DNA from: a bacterium
GTDB lineage: Bacteria; UBP18; UBA7526
Length of the DNA: 24,836 nt
Direction of reading: 5' to 3'
Assembly: GCA_030619985.1 (NCBI GenBank)
Contig: JAUXAI010000011.1
Coordinates: 1-24,836, forward strand
Each line of letters starts with the position of its first letter. Position 1 is the first letter of the stretch. Shown one piece after another: positions 1 through 7,448 of this stretch. The position numbers and the translations under genes were made by a program. The notes beneath the pieces were generated by a model. The model was not told the DNA's origin. It saw only the letters and a program-made list of their open reading frames with translations, and did not search any database.

Positions 1-1
1 T

Positions 2-190
2 GACGCCGGGAATACGGTCTTAGTCATTGAGCATAATCCGGAAGTGATAAAGACCCCAGACTACATCATCGATCTGGGGCCAGAGGGAGGAGAGGAGGGG
101 GGCTTTATTGTTGCCTCTGGCACCCCAGAAGAGGTGGCCAGGAAAAAGGAATCCTACACGGGACAACTCCTAAAGAAAATTCTGGCTTGA
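2..190 (+). CDS. uvrA: UvrABC system protein A, C-terminal end (partial)
   Basis: This is the 3' end of a gene that starts before the window. It reads in frame from base 2 to the TGA at 188-190. The translation contains [20 protein letters not shown] followed by DLGPEGG, then VASGTPEE and a short tail. That is the end of the second ABC ATPase domain of UvrA (the His-switch region 'VIEHN' and 'DLGPEGG'), the damage-recognition subunit of nucleotide excision repair, which acts in the cytoplasm. Only about 62 residues are visible, so nothing can be said about the zinc fingers or Walker motifs. Identification is by the very conserved motif order. Confidence 0.93.
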   Translation, partial: DAGNTVLVIEHNPEVIKTPDYIIDLGPEGGEEGGFIVASGTPEEVARKKESYTGQLLKKILA

Positions 191-389
191 TTTCTTCAGA
201 AAAATGTGATAAACTATTTGGGTTAAGATAAATATTGTATCACCTTTCTATTTTAAGGTATCGGAACTTCAATAAGTAAAAGACGGCGGAGAGCGAAGCG
301 CGCCGTTATTTTGAAGCATCGAAACTTGAATAAGCAAAACAAGGTTCTCCGATGAAATCGGAGGTTCTTATCTTTGGGAGAGATATTCA
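191..389 (+). other. Spacer with imperfect direct repeat and two hairpins
   Basis: No gene is seen here. Bases 258-281 and 316-339 form an imperfect direct repeat (20 of 24 identical; core ATCGGAACTTCAATAAG against ATCGAAACTTGAATAAG). Between the copies is a hairpin with arms ACGGCG (283-288) and CGCCGT (301-306). After the second copy is another with arms CTCCGAT (347-353) and ATCGGAG (357-363), ending about 10 bases before the likely ribosome binding site of the histidine kinase gene. There is no T-run after either hairpin, so they are not obvious terminators. They may be a leader structure or part of a dispersed repeat. Confidence 0.55.
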
Positions 390-1889
390 ATGAGCCCCAA
401 AACCAATAAGATCAAACCTGCTCCAGGCATCTTCTATCCCGAAGAGCAGTTCAAGAGGATGATGGTGACCTTGACCCTCTTGGTCTGTATCGCCTTGTCC
501 TGGTATCTCTATATGGGCTATGGCCTGAGGGCCTTCTTCTTCTACATTTACTACCTCCCCATTCTGGCCGGAGCCATCTATTATGGCTTAAGAGGAGGAT
601 TGATAGTCTCTATTACAGTGAGCATCCTCTATGCCGTTGTTTTAGTCAGTGTTACTGGAGAATGGGGGGCCTTCTTAACCCGGGACTTCTTGATAAAGGT
701 TATCTCTCTTAACATAGTGGCCTTTATTGTGGGGAAAATATCCGGAATCGGTCTTCGCTATAGGAGTCAGTTATTCTATCTAAAGGAGTACAATGAGAAT
801 ATTGTAGAAAGTATCACGGAAGGAATCGTTACTACTGATAGATGGGGCAAGATAACTGGGGTGAATAGGGAGTTAGGGGCCCATACTGATCTAAAAAAGA
901 GTGAGATTCTGAAGAAATACTTCTGGGAGATTTTTCCCTCCACAGAGGATTTCGATTGGAGGGCGAACCTCTCCCATCTCATAGAGACCGGATCACCCAC
1001 CCACAGTAGCAACATAAGATATCGACCCCCTATGGTTAAAGAGGAGGTGAGCATCAACATCCGGTCCCATCCCCTAAAGAATAGGGAGAATAACATCATC
1101 GGAACGGTAAGCCTGGTAGAGTATGTAACAAAGAAGGCCAAGTTGGAAGAGGGTCTGAGGAGGGCCTATAGGGAGCTGCGGGCTACTCAGGAGCAGCTCG
1201 TCCAATCGGGGAAGATGGCTGCTGTGGGAAGATTGGCAGGTGGGGTAGCCCATGAACTGAATAATCCCCTAGGGGGGATCCTGGGCTTTACCCAGGCAGC
1301 ATTGTTGGATACCAAGGAGAATGAACCGAGGTATAAGGACCTGAAGGCCATCGAGGAGGCCGCCCTCCACTGTAAGGGGATCGTCTCTGGTCTATTGAAC
1401 TTCTCTCGCCAGACGAAGGGAGAATTTAAAGAAGCGGATGTTAATAAGACCATTGAGGCCACTTTGGCCTTGGTCGACCACCAGACTAAATTACAGAATA
1501 TAGAGATTGTAAAGAATTTGAGCCCAAAGCTCTCAAAAGTTACCGGGAATTTCAATCAGTTGCAGCAGGTATTCTTGAATATGGTGACTAATGCCCGGGA
1601 TGCCATGCCCCATGGTGGGAAGATATTCATTACTACCAGGAACATTGCACGGGGGAAGAAGGTGGAGGCCACCTTCTTAGATACTGGTTCTGGGATCCCA
1701 GAGGAGCATATGGATAAGCTCTTTGAGCCTTTCTTCACTACCAAGGAGCCGGGTAAGGGGGTAGGCCTGGGGCTTTCTGTTACTTATGGAATTGTTAAGG
1801 ATCACGGAGGAGAGATAGAGGTGAGAAATAGAAAGGGGGCGGGAGCAGAGTTTCGAATTATTCTGCCTACCCGCAGAATAGGAAAATAG
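390..1889 (+). CDS. Membrane-bound sensor histidine kinase (PAS, HisKA, HATPase_c)
   Basis: A 499-residue sensor kinase, expected to autophosphorylate on histidine and pass phosphate to a response regulator, probably the gene that follows 2 bases later. Residues 25-122 hold about four hydrophobic segments (roughly 26-42, 48-66, 70-90, 101-120) with little periplasmic sequence, so the N-terminus probably senses within the membrane. Residues 133-245 look like a PAS domain ([20 protein letters not shown]). The HisKA H-box is [20 protein letters not shown] with H288 as phosphoacceptor. The ATP-binding domain shows the N-box around N397-N401, DTGSGIP at 431-437 and [15 protein letters not shown] at 456-469. 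ATG is preceded by GGGAGAG. It has the architecture of NtrB/AtoS-like kinases; the signal cannot be deduced. Confidence 0.93.
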   Translation: MSPKTNKIKPAPGIFYPEEQFKRMMVTLTLLVCIALSWYLYMGYGLRAFFFYIYYLPILAGAIYYGLRGGLIVSITVSILYAVVLVSVTGEWGAFLTRDFLIKVISLNIVAFIVGKISGIGLRYRSQLFYLKEYNENIVESITEGIVTTDRWGKITGVNRELGAHTDLKKSEILKKYFWEIFPSTEDFDWRANLSHLIETGSPTHSSNIRYRPPMVKEEVSINIRSHPLKNRENNIIGTVSLVEYVTKKAKLEEGLRRAYRELRATQEQLVQSGKMAAVGRLAGGVAHELNNPLGGILGFTQAALLDTKENEPRYKDLKAIEEAALHCKGIVSGLLNFSRQTKGEFKEADVNKTIEATLALVDHQTKLQNIEIVKNLSPKLSKVTGNFNQLQQVFLNMVTNARDAMPHGGKIFITTRNIARGKKVEATFLDTGSGIPEEHMDKLFEPFFTTKEPGKGVGLGLSVTYGIVKDHGGEIEVRNRKGAGAEFRIILPTRRIGK

Positions 1890-1891
1890 AT

Positions 1892-2284
1892 ATGGCACAG
1901 GGAGCAAACATTCTGGTCGTTGACGATGAGCAGGTTATTCTAGATCTTTTTTCCAGAGTCTTGGGTACTAGGGGACATAAGATCACTACAGCAAAGGATG
2001 GCTATCAGGCAATAGAGGAAGTGAAGAAAGGTAAGTTCGATATCATCTTTTTAGATATTGTAATGCCCGGAATAAATGGCTTGGAGACCTATAAGAAGAT
2101 TAAAGAGGTCGATCCCAATGCTCATACCATTATGATGACCGGTTACTCTGTAGAGGAACTCATTGAACAGGCCATGATCGAAGGGGTTCAGGACTGTCTC
2201 CATAAGCCATTCGACATTGTGGAAATTATGAAGACTGTGGAGAAGGTTTTGGAGGTTAAGAAGTTAGAAGAGGGCAAAACCTGA
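1892..2284 (+). CDS. Single-domain response regulator (CheY-like receiver)
   Basis: A 130-residue protein consisting of one receiver domain and no output domain. Visible landmarks are the acidic pocket DDE at 11-13, the phosphoacceptor D55 in IIFLDIVMPG, the switch Thr at 83 (MMTG) and the conserved K105 in LHKPFD. Starting 2 bases after the histidine kinase stop, it is almost certainly co-transcribed with it and is the probable phosphate acceptor. Lacking a DNA-binding or enzymatic domain, it must act by protein contact, as a phosphorelay intermediate or as a CheY/Spo0F-type protein. A hairpin terminator follows the stop, which closes the two-gene operon. Confidence 0.93.
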   Translation: MAQGANILVVDDEQVILDLFSRVLGTRGHKITTAKDGYQAIEEVKKGKFDIIFLDIVMPGINGLETYKKIKEVDPNAHTIMMTGYSVEELIEQAMIEGVQDCLHKPFDIVEIMKTVEKVLEVKKLEEGKT

Positions 2285-2319
2285 GGACGCGAATTAACGC
2301 GAATTTAAAAATGCAGGGG

Positions 2320-2344
2320 AGCAGGGTCAAGCCCTGCTTTTCTT
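2320..2344 (+). terminator. Rho-independent terminator after the two-component operon
   Basis: A perfect 7-bp stem, AGCAGGG (2320-2326) with CCCTGCT (2332-2338), encloses a 5-base loop. A T-rich run (TTTTCTTCT) follows. It lies 36 bases after the response regulator stop. Confidence 0.8.
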
Positions 2345-2356
2345 CTCCCACAGAAT

Positions 2357-2371
2357 GCCGCGGTGGTGGAA
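2357..2371 (+). pseudogene. Truncated tRNA-Leu-like 5' fragment (first)
   Basis: GCCGCGGTGGTGGAA has the form of the first 15 bases of a class II tRNA (7-base acceptor arm, TG, start of the D-arm). It then stops and CCCCGCACC (2372-2380) follows directly. No 3' half of this tRNA is present, so it is a relic. Confidence 0.55.
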
Positions 2372-2387
2372 CCCCGCACCATTTTAG

Positions 2388-2410
2388 GGGCGAGTGGCGG
2401 AACTGGTAGA
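2388..2410 (+). pseudogene. Truncated tRNA-Leu-like 5' fragment (second)
   Basis: A second tRNA-Leu-like 5' end: acceptor GGGCGAG, TG, then D-arm GCGGAACTGGTAGA, close to the D-arm of the intact tRNA-Leu genes at 2446 and 9938. It breaks off inside the D-arm, and CCCCGCAC of a perfect palindrome begins at the next base (2411). Confidence 0.6.
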
Positions 2411-2438
2411 CCCCGCACTATTCTTCGAAAGTGCGGGG
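2411..2438. repeat. Palindromic element CCCCGCAC...GTGCGGGG
   Basis: CCCCGCAC (2411-2418) and GTGCGGGG (2431-2438) form a perfect 8-bp stem. The 12-base loop itself contains TTCGAA. The same left arm CCCCGCAC also begins at 2372 and 9693, each time directly after a broken tRNA D-arm. Confidence 0.75.
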
Positions 2439-2445
2439 CAGGCGC

Positions 2446-2532
2446 GCAGGCGTGGCGGAATCGGAAGACGCGTACGGTTCAGGGCCGTATGGGCGTAAGC
2501 TCATGTGGGTTCGACTCCCACCGCCTGCACCA
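2446..2532 (+). tRNA. tRNA-Leu (anticodon CAG)
   Basis: An intact 87-base class II tRNA. The acceptor arm GCAGGCG pairs with CGCCTGC. The anticodon arm TACGG/CCGTA encloses TTCAGGG, giving anticodon CAG. A long variable arm and a T-arm GTGGG/CCCAC are present, and CCA is encoded at 2530-2532. It sits between two truncated tRNA-Leu fragments and smpB. Confidence 0.95.
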
Positions 2533-2581
2533 CCCTTGTTTTTCTTGCAAATTTAACCAAGATATGATAAGTTAATAAAAT

Positions 2582-3028
2582 ATGAAGATTGTTGCCACCA
2601 ATAGAAAAGCGCTCTATAACTACCATATTTTGGATAGTTTCGAGGCCGGAGTGGTATTAAAAGGTAGCGAGGTGAAGTCCTTGCGCACGGGAAAGGTGAG
2701 TCTGAGGGAGAGTTTCGCCAGAACCGAGGGGAATGAGGTCTTTCTATATAACTTACATATTGCTTCCTATAGCCATCAGGGCATTCCCGGACCAGAGCCC
2801 ACCCGACCAAGAAAGTTGCTCCTTCATAAAAGGGAGATAAAGAAATTAGTTGGTCTAACCTCGCAGAGGGGCCTGACCTTAGTTCCCCTAAAGATTTATT
2901 TTAAGGAGGGAAGGGCGAAGGTTGAGATCGCCGTAGCTAAGGGTAAGAAAAAGTACGACAAGAGGGAGAGGCTGAAGAGAAAGGCTGCCCAGAGGGAGAT
3001 GGAGCGAGCCCTCAAAAGCCGCAGATAA
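2582..3028 (+). CDS. smpB: SsrA-binding protein SmpB
   Basis: A 148-residue protein that binds tmRNA and mimics the missing anticodon arm, so that tmRNA can enter the A-site of stalled ribosomes. The family signature is clear: NRKALYNYHILDSFEAGVVL, KGSEVKSLRTGKVSLRESFA, then PTRPRKLLLHKREIKKL at about 93-109. The basic C-terminal tail (KKYDKRERLKRKAAQREMER) is the part that folds in the decoding centre. Length is typical. The ssrA gene begins 129 bases downstream, a common pairing. The last codons and stop are shared with a dispersed GCAGATAAACGCAGAT-type repeat. Confidence 0.97.
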   Translation: MKIVATNRKALYNYHILDSFEAGVVLKGSEVKSLRTGKVSLRESFARTEGNEVFLYNLHIASYSHQGIPGPEPTRPRKLLLHKREIKKLVGLTSQRGLTLVPLKIYFKEGRAKVEIAVAKGKKKYDKRERLKRKAAQREMERALKSRR

Positions 3029-3152
3029 ACGCAGATCAAAACGCTGATGCCGGATGCGCTTCGCTGGCATCCGAGAGAGCATGAATATCAAGCAATGACC
3101 ACAGATAAATCTGCGAAAATCTGCGCCATCAATCAGCGGCAATCTGCGTATA
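3019..3152. repeat. Composite intergenic repeat between smpB and ssrA
   Basis: The segment begins inside the last codons of smpB (GCAGATAAACGCAGAT supplies its stop). It continues with a hairpin GGATGC...GCATCC (3052-3072) and then a block at 3102-3152. That block recurs at 11396-11446 with only 2 differences in 51 bases. The hairpin block and its flank (GGCATCC, AGAGAGCAT) recur in degenerate form at 12203-12262. It is a mosaic of dispersed repeat pieces with no credible gene. Confidence 0.75.
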
Positions 3153-3157
3153 AGAAA

Positions 3158-3505
3158 GGGGGCGAAAAGGTTTCGACAGGGATATTTAATCTAAAAGGAG
3201 CATGCCGGCCTCGTCAGGTCGCCGTAAAATACCTGGCAGAAACTTAATTGCCAACGAGCAATTAGCTTACGTCTGCTAAAGAGCAGGCACGCTCCTCCCA
3301 TCTCGCCTGTGGGATGGGATGTGGGTGTCAGAGACACAGGATAGTCTCTTCTCCTTGTTTGAGGAAGAGGAGATGAAAACACATCAAACTGGTCTCGATC
3401 AATCCTGCTAACAGGAGTGATCGAGATGAGAGAAAAATGTTGGCTAAGCATGTAGCGCCCTTAGAGCAATATTCCTGGACAGGGGTTCGATTCCCCTCGC
3501 CTCCA
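3158..3505 (+). ncRNA. ssrA: tmRNA (SsrA)
   Basis: One-piece tmRNA that rescues stalled ribosomes with SmpB. The 5' end GGGGGCG pairs with CGCCTCC near the 3' end (3498-3504, one G-U) to form the tRNA-like acceptor; A3505 is the discriminator and CCA is not encoded. Typical landmarks are AAGGTTTCGACAGGG, GGAGCATGCCGG, a PK1-like pseudoknot (CGGC/GCCG interleaved with CAGGT/ACCTG), GCTAAGCATGTAG and the T-arm CAGGGGTTCGATTCCCCTG-like segment. The best tag frame is 3250-3279 (GCC...TAA), giving ANEQLAYVC. This lacks the usual LAA end, so the tag assignment is less certain than the RNA itself. Confidence 0.93.
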
Positions 3506-3536
3506 CGGAATAATAAACATTTTTAATGAGGGCAAA

Positions 3537-5006
3537 ATGGTGAAGAGAATTTCGATTGGGCTGGTGGTCACAGCCCTCATAGCATTAATTGCCTTGCCCC
3601 TCTTAGCTCAGCAAGAGGAGATTAAGGTCATCTACGATGAGGGACAGGCAGAGGCCACCGTAAAGTCCCTCATCTTTCAGGGAACAGACTTCGTCTACCT
3701 GAAAGAGATGGTCAAGCTCTTCCGGCTTGATCTAGAATGGGATGCCATTACCAAGAAGGTCACTCTAACCTCTGGACCAGACCAGGTCATCTTCTTCGTG
3801 GGCAGCTCCCAGGTCATGGTCAATAATAGAATCAAGAGAACCACCCAGCCCTCCCGTTTTAGTAATGGAGCCATCGTTCTGCCCATAGAGTTCCTGAGCG
3901 AGATATTGGATGGGGTCTTGAAAGCCAAGATCGATTGGGAGCCCAAGACGAGGATCTTGAAGGTCAGTGGGGGAAGGCTCAATGTCCGGGGAGTGAGGCA
4001 CTCCTCCTATTTCGATTCCACAAGGATCGTCATCGATCTCCTAAAGCCCTTAAACTATAGGGCGAGGAAGGAACTCCCCGATCAGGTCATTATAGATGTC
4101 TATGGTGGAGAGTGCAATCCGGGAGAGTTATCCCTGGAGATAAACGATAGTCGGGTAAAGAATATCCAGGCCTTCCAGCTGCCCAATGCTACCCAAATCG
4201 TGGTAAGACTTATCCAGGACCTTCCCTACAAGGATTTCACCCTAAAGAATCCCCATCGCATCGTTCTGGATATTAACCCTCCCCAGAAGAGGTTGGACTA
4301 TAAGATCACCACCATCGTCATTGATCCAGGACATGGAGGGAAGGATCCGGGAGCCATAGGAAGGGGAGGGACGAGAGAGAAGGATATCGTCTTAGCCATT
4401 GCCAAGGAATTGAAGAGGCTGATTAGCGAGAGGCTGGGGATAAGAGTAGTCTTAACCAGGACCGGAGATTACTTCGTTCCTCTGAGAGAGCGTACCGCGC
4501 GGGCAAATAATGAAAGAGCAGACCTATTCATCTCCATCCATGCCAATGCCGCTCTGGGAAGAGCGCGCGGAGGAGGCTTTGAAACCTACTTCCACTCCCT
4601 GGCCTTGACCAAGGAGGCCAAGGCAGTAGCCAGGCGTGAGAACGCGGTCATCAGATTGGAGAAGGGGAGTAGAAGAGCTATGAGCCAGGCAGATTTCATC
4701 CTGTGGGATATGGCCCACAATACTTATTTGAATGAGAGCAGCGAGCTGGCCATTCTGGTCCAGGAGGGATTGGACAAGAAGCTGAAAATTAGGAATAGGA
4801 AAGTGGACCAGGCCCACTTCTATGTTCTATCTGGAGCGGATATGCCTTCCATCTTAGTGGAGGTGGCCTTCATCTCTAACCCTAGAGAGGAGAGTATGTT
4901 AAGGAATCCCAATTTTCAGAAGAGGGTGGCAGAGGGCATCTATAATGCTATCGCCCTTTATAAACGAAACTTTGAGAGAAGCATGGGCCTGGTAACCACG
5001 GATTAG
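3537..5006 (+). CDS. N-acetylmuramoyl-L-alanine amidase (AMIN plus Amidase_3), exported
   Basis: A 489-residue cell-wall hydrolase cleaving the amide bond between N-acetylmuramic acid and the stem peptide. A signal peptide (KR, then IGLVVTALIALIALPLLAQQ) targets it to the periplasm. Residues about 30-142 resemble the copper-amine-oxidase-N/'stalk homology' fold, 147-248 an AMIN domain that localises amidases to septal or polar wall, and 258-475 a zinc amidase. The zinc and catalytic residues are visible: H266 (VIDPGHGGKDPGA), E281 (TREKDIVL), H335 (SIHANA) and E442 (LVEVAFISN). It resembles AmiC-type enzymes and is longer because of the stalk domain. Its stop codon TAG lies in a CACGGATTAGCACAGATT repeat. 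Confidence 0.94.
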   Translation: MVKRISIGLVVTALIALIALPLLAQQEEIKVIYDEGQAEATVKSLIFQGTDFVYLKEMVKLFRLDLEWDAITKKVTLTSGPDQVIFFVGSSQVMVNNRIKRTTQPSRFSNGAIVLPIEFLSEILDGVLKAKIDWEPKTRILKVSGGRLNVRGVRHSSYFDSTRIVIDLLKPLNYRARKELPDQVIIDVYGGECNPGELSLEINDSRVKNIQAFQLPNATQIVVRLIQDLPYKDFTLKNPHRIVLDINPPQKRLDYKITTIVIDPGHGGKDPGAIGRGGTREKDIVLAIAKELKRLISERLGIRVVLTRTGDYFVPLRERTARANNERADLFISIHANAALGRARGGGFETYFHSLALTKEAKAVARRENAVIRLEKGSRRAMSQADFILWDMAHNTYLNESSELAILVQEGLDKKLKIRNRKVDQAHFYVLSGADMPSILVEVAFISNPREESMLRNPNFQKRVAEGIYNAIALYKRNFERSMGLVTTD

Positions 5007-5060
5007 CACAGATTCTTCTCTGTCAAAGGCGAGGGTTAGTCGATGAGCACAGATAAAGGA
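4996..5060. repeat. CACGGATTAGCACAGATT-type repeat at the amidase 3' end
   Basis: Starts with CCACGGATTAGCACAGATT across the amidase stop codon and ends with GAGCACAGATAAAGG. The opening 17-mer recurs at 12176 just after the clpP stop. No gene is present. Confidence 0.65.
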
Positions 5061-5076
5061 GCGAAGGAGTAGAGCT

Positions 5077-5640
5077 TTGGAAAGGAAGAGAATCTTAATA
5101 ATTTTGGGAGTCTTGGTTCTCTTAATTGTTGTTATTGTCGTTGTTCTTTCAATTCCTTTTCTTAAGAGGAAGGGGGTATTCTATCGCATCCCCTTTCTTG
5201 CTCCAGAAGAGAATGTTAAATTGGTCCGGCTCTACTTCGCTTCTCCAGATGCCGACTATCTCAGGGTTGAGGCACGAAGAATATTGAGGGAAGAGAGAAT
5301 AACTGATGAGGCAAAGGCACTGGTTGAGGAGCTTATTAAGGGTCCCCGGGGGAATCTGGATCCCACCATTCCTCCAGAGACTCAGTTGCGCGAGCTATAC
5401 ATCGTTCCTGAGGAGAAATGTGTTTATTTGGACTTTAATCAGGCCTTTCAGGCCAATCATCCTGGAGGAAGTGCAGGAGAGCTTCTCACTATCTATTCCC
5501 TGGTCAATACGCTGATAGACAATCTTAAGGAGATAGAGAGGGTTCAGATTTTAGTTGAGGGCGGAACCATCGAAACCCTGGCCGGCCACATTGATACTAC
5601 CAAATCCTTCCCTCGAAACAGCACAATTGTTGAGTATTAA
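5077..5640 (+). CDS. GerMN-domain lipoprotein-like membrane-anchored protein
   Basis: A 187-residue protein with a single N-terminal membrane anchor (about residues 5-30, very rich in Ile, Leu and Val) and a GerMN domain over roughly 50-185. The domain is recognised by VRLYFASPDADYL, ALVEELIKGP, YLDFNQAF and the closing ILVEGGTIETLAGHID. GerMN domains occur in spore germination GerM and in many envelope proteins of non-spore-formers; the molecular role is unclear. The start is TTG at 5077, chosen because GGAG at 5066-5069 sits 7 bases before it and no ATG lies nearby in frame. Placement after an AMIN amidase suggests a wall-related job. Confidence 0.85.
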   Translation: MERKRILIILGVLVLLIVVIVVVLSIPFLKRKGVFYRIPFLAPEENVKLVRLYFASPDADYLRVEARRILREERITDEAKALVEELIKGPRGNLDPTIPPETQLRELYIVPEEKCVYLDFNQAFQANHPGGSAGELLTIYSLVNTLIDNLKEIERVQILVEGGTIETLAGHIDTTKSFPRNSTIVEY

Positions 5641-5657
5641 AAGAAATAGAAACTCGG

Positions 5658-5770
5658 AATCCTAAATCCGAAACTCTAAACAAATCCAAAGCACAAATGA
5701 CCAAAATCCAAAACATTGTTTAGAACATTTGAATTTAAAATTTGTTTAGGATTTAGATATTAGGATTTAG
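5658..5770. repeat. AT-rich inverted-repeat element
   Basis: AATCCTAAATCCGAAAC-type left arm (5658-5685) is largely complementary to the right arm 5740-5770 (ATTTGTTTAG, GATTTAG, AGGATTTAG). The middle is built of short AAATCCAAA-like units. The whole could form a long imperfect hairpin between the GerMN gene and murI. No coding potential is seen. Confidence 0.65.
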
Positions 5771-5795
5771 TATTTCACCAAATTAAGGATTAAGT

Positions 5796-6581
5796 ATGGA
5801 TGATCGGCCCATTGGGGTCTTCGATTCTGGGGTGGGAGGACTGACAGTAGTAAAGGAGATTATAAGGCAACTGCCCCAGGAGGATGTCGTCTACTTCGGG
5901 GATACTGCCCATCTTCCCTATGGCCCCAAATCCTCTCAAACCATCAAGCGCCTGGTGCGGGATAATATCCGCTTTCTTCTCAAAAAGAAGGTAAAGGCCA
6001 TCATCCTTGCCTGCCATACTGCATCCGCTTTTACTTTAGAAGAGATAAGGGAAGAAAACCCCATTCCCATCATTGGGGTCATCAGGCCCGGGGCAGAAGA
6101 GGCCTTAAGACTCACCAAGAATAAGAGAATAGGAATAATCGGAACCTACGGCACCATAAAAAGTAGGGCATATTCCAAGGAATTGAAGAGATTAGAACCT
6201 GGGGCCTTCGTGATTGAGAAGCCCTGCCCCCTCTTCGTTCCCCTGGCAGAAGAAGGTTGGATAAAGAAAGAGGCGACCAAGCTCATTGTAAGGGAGTATC
6301 TGGAACCCTTAAAGGAGGAGGAGATAGATACCCTCATCCTAGGGTGTACCCACTACCCTCTCTTGAAAGAAGAGATTGCCCAGGTCATGGGAGAGGTATA
6401 TCTGATTGACTCTGCCCGAGCAACCGTTGAGAGACTTAAGAGAATACTGGAGGAGAAGGATCTTCTGGCGAGGGAAGGAGTTCCCAGACATTCCTTCTTT
6501 GTGAGCGATGCCCCAGAGAGGTTTGCTCGCCTGGGCAAAATATTTTTAGGGAAAGAGATTGGAAAGGTAAAAAGAATATGA
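5796..6581 (+). CDS. murI: Glutamate racemase
   Basis: A 261-residue cofactor-independent racemase making D-glutamate for peptidoglycan. The hallmarks are GVFDSGVGGLTV (D10, S11), VYFGDTAHLPYG at 32-43, the first catalytic cysteine C73 in LACHTASA, and the second, C184, in LGCTHYPLL. Length is normal. The residue after the first cysteine is His, where most MurI proteins have Asn (CNTAS). The gene's TGA overlaps the next ATG (ATGA), so it is translationally coupled to the fumarase alpha subunit. Confidence 0.95.
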   Translation: MDDRPIGVFDSGVGGLTVVKEIIRQLPQEDVVYFGDTAHLPYGPKSSQTIKRLVRDNIRFLLKKKVKAIILACHTASAFTLEEIREENPIPIIGVIRPGAEEALRLTKNKRIGIIGTYGTIKSRAYSKELKRLEPGAFVIEKPCPLFVPLAEEGWIKKEATKLIVREYLEPLKEEEIDTLILGCTHYPLLKEEIAQVMGEVYLIDSARATVERLKRILEEKDLLAREGVPRHSFFVSDAPERFARLGKIFLGKEIGKVKRI

Positions 6582-7411
6582 GAAGGATTGGCCCTGAAAG
6601 GATCAGGGATGTAGTAGCCCAGTTATGTATTGAAGCAAACTACCAGTTACCAAAAGAAGTAATCCAGGCTCTAAGAAAAGCAAGGAGAAGGGAAAATTCT
6701 TCCCTGGGAAGAGAGGTCCTGGACCAGTTAATTGAAAATGCCCGAATAGCAGAAGAGGGAGTATATCCTCTCTGTCAGGATACCGGAATGGTAGAGGTCT
6801 TCTTAGAGATAGGAGAAAGGATAAGGATCGAGGATCTGGAGGAGGCCGTTCAGGAAGGAGTGAGGAAAGGATACAGGAAAGGTTACCTTAGAAAGTCCAT
6901 TGTTAGTCCTCTGAATAGAAAAAATACCAAAAATAATACCCCAGCCATTATTCATACTAAGATAGTGAAAGGAGAAAGGTTAAAAATCATTGTCTTCATT
7001 AAGGGCTTTGGAAGTGAGAATGTCTCTGCCACAGGAATGCTTCTCCCCTCTCAGGGTAGAGAGGGGGTTGTGGAGTTCGTCTTGGAGAAGGTGAGGGAGG
7101 CGGGCGCCGATCCCTGTCCCCCGATTGTAGTTGGGGTAGGGATTGGGGGGACCCTAGAGAAATCTAGTCTCCTGGCAAAGGAAGCTCTCCTGCGCCCCCT
7201 AGGAAGACATCATGCTAAGAAAGAGATTAGATCCTTAGAGAAGGAGTTACTTAAAAAGATCAATGGATTGGGCATTGGTCCCTCTGGTCTGGGAGGGAAG
7301 ATTACCTCTCTTGCGGTCCATATCGAGACCTTCCCCACCCATATCGCTGGATTACCGGTAGCGGTTAATATCAACTGCCATGCCTTGAGATACGCTCGAA
7401 AGATAATCTAG
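6578..7411 (+). CDS. Class I fumarate hydratase, alpha subunit (N-terminal domain type)
   Basis: A 277-residue subunit of the oxygen-sensitive, [4Fe-4S] two-subunit fumarase (or the closely related L-tartrate dehydratase), which interconverts fumarate and malate. The three expected cluster cysteines are visible: C66 in YPLCQDTGM, C180 in DPCPPIVVGVGIGG and C267 in NINCHALRYA. The signature KSIVSPLNRKNTKNNTPAII is also typical. It overlaps murI by 4 bases and is followed after about 37 bases by the beta subunit. Fumarase and tartrate dehydratase cannot be separated by eye, but fumarase is likelier for a lone pair of genes of this type. Confidence 0.92.
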   Translation: MRRIGPERIRDVVAQLCIEANYQLPKEVIQALRKARRRENSSLGREVLDQLIENARIAEEGVYPLCQDTGMVEVFLEIGERIRIEDLEEAVQEGVRKGYRKGYLRKSIVSPLNRKNTKNNTPAIIHTKIVKGERLKIIVFIKGFGSENVSATGMLLPSQGREGVVEFVLEKVREAGADPCPPIVVGVGIGGTLEKSSLLAKEALLRPLGRHHAKKEIRSLEKELLKKINGLGIGPSGLGGKITSLAVHIETFPTHIAGLPVAVNINCHALRYARKII

Positions 7412-7448
7412 GGAAAATGGGAAAGTGGGCAGGTGGGAAAGTGAGAAG

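Noticed and set aside
2545-2568. TTGCAA and TATGAT as a promoter for smpB
   Set aside because: The spacing is only 12 bases, too short for a sigma-70 promoter.
2363-2575. 70-codon open frame upstream of smpB
   Set aside because: It reads through two tRNA fragments, a palindrome and an intact tRNA-Leu.
3149-3154. TATAAG as a -10 box for ssrA
   Set aside because: It lies only 3 bases before the mature 5' end, inside a dispersed repeat, and no matching -35 box is seen.
3047-3247. 66-codon open frame after smpB
   Set aside because: It consists of dispersed repeat sequence and the 5' part of ssrA.
3191-3451. 86-codon open frame on the minus strand
   Set aside because: It lies wholly inside the tmRNA gene, whose structural landmarks are unambiguous.
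7425-7448. GTG start for the fumarase beta subunit
   Set aside because: The extension is encoded by a purine-rich tandem repeat and adds nothing family-like; ATG 7449 is preferred, though not proven.
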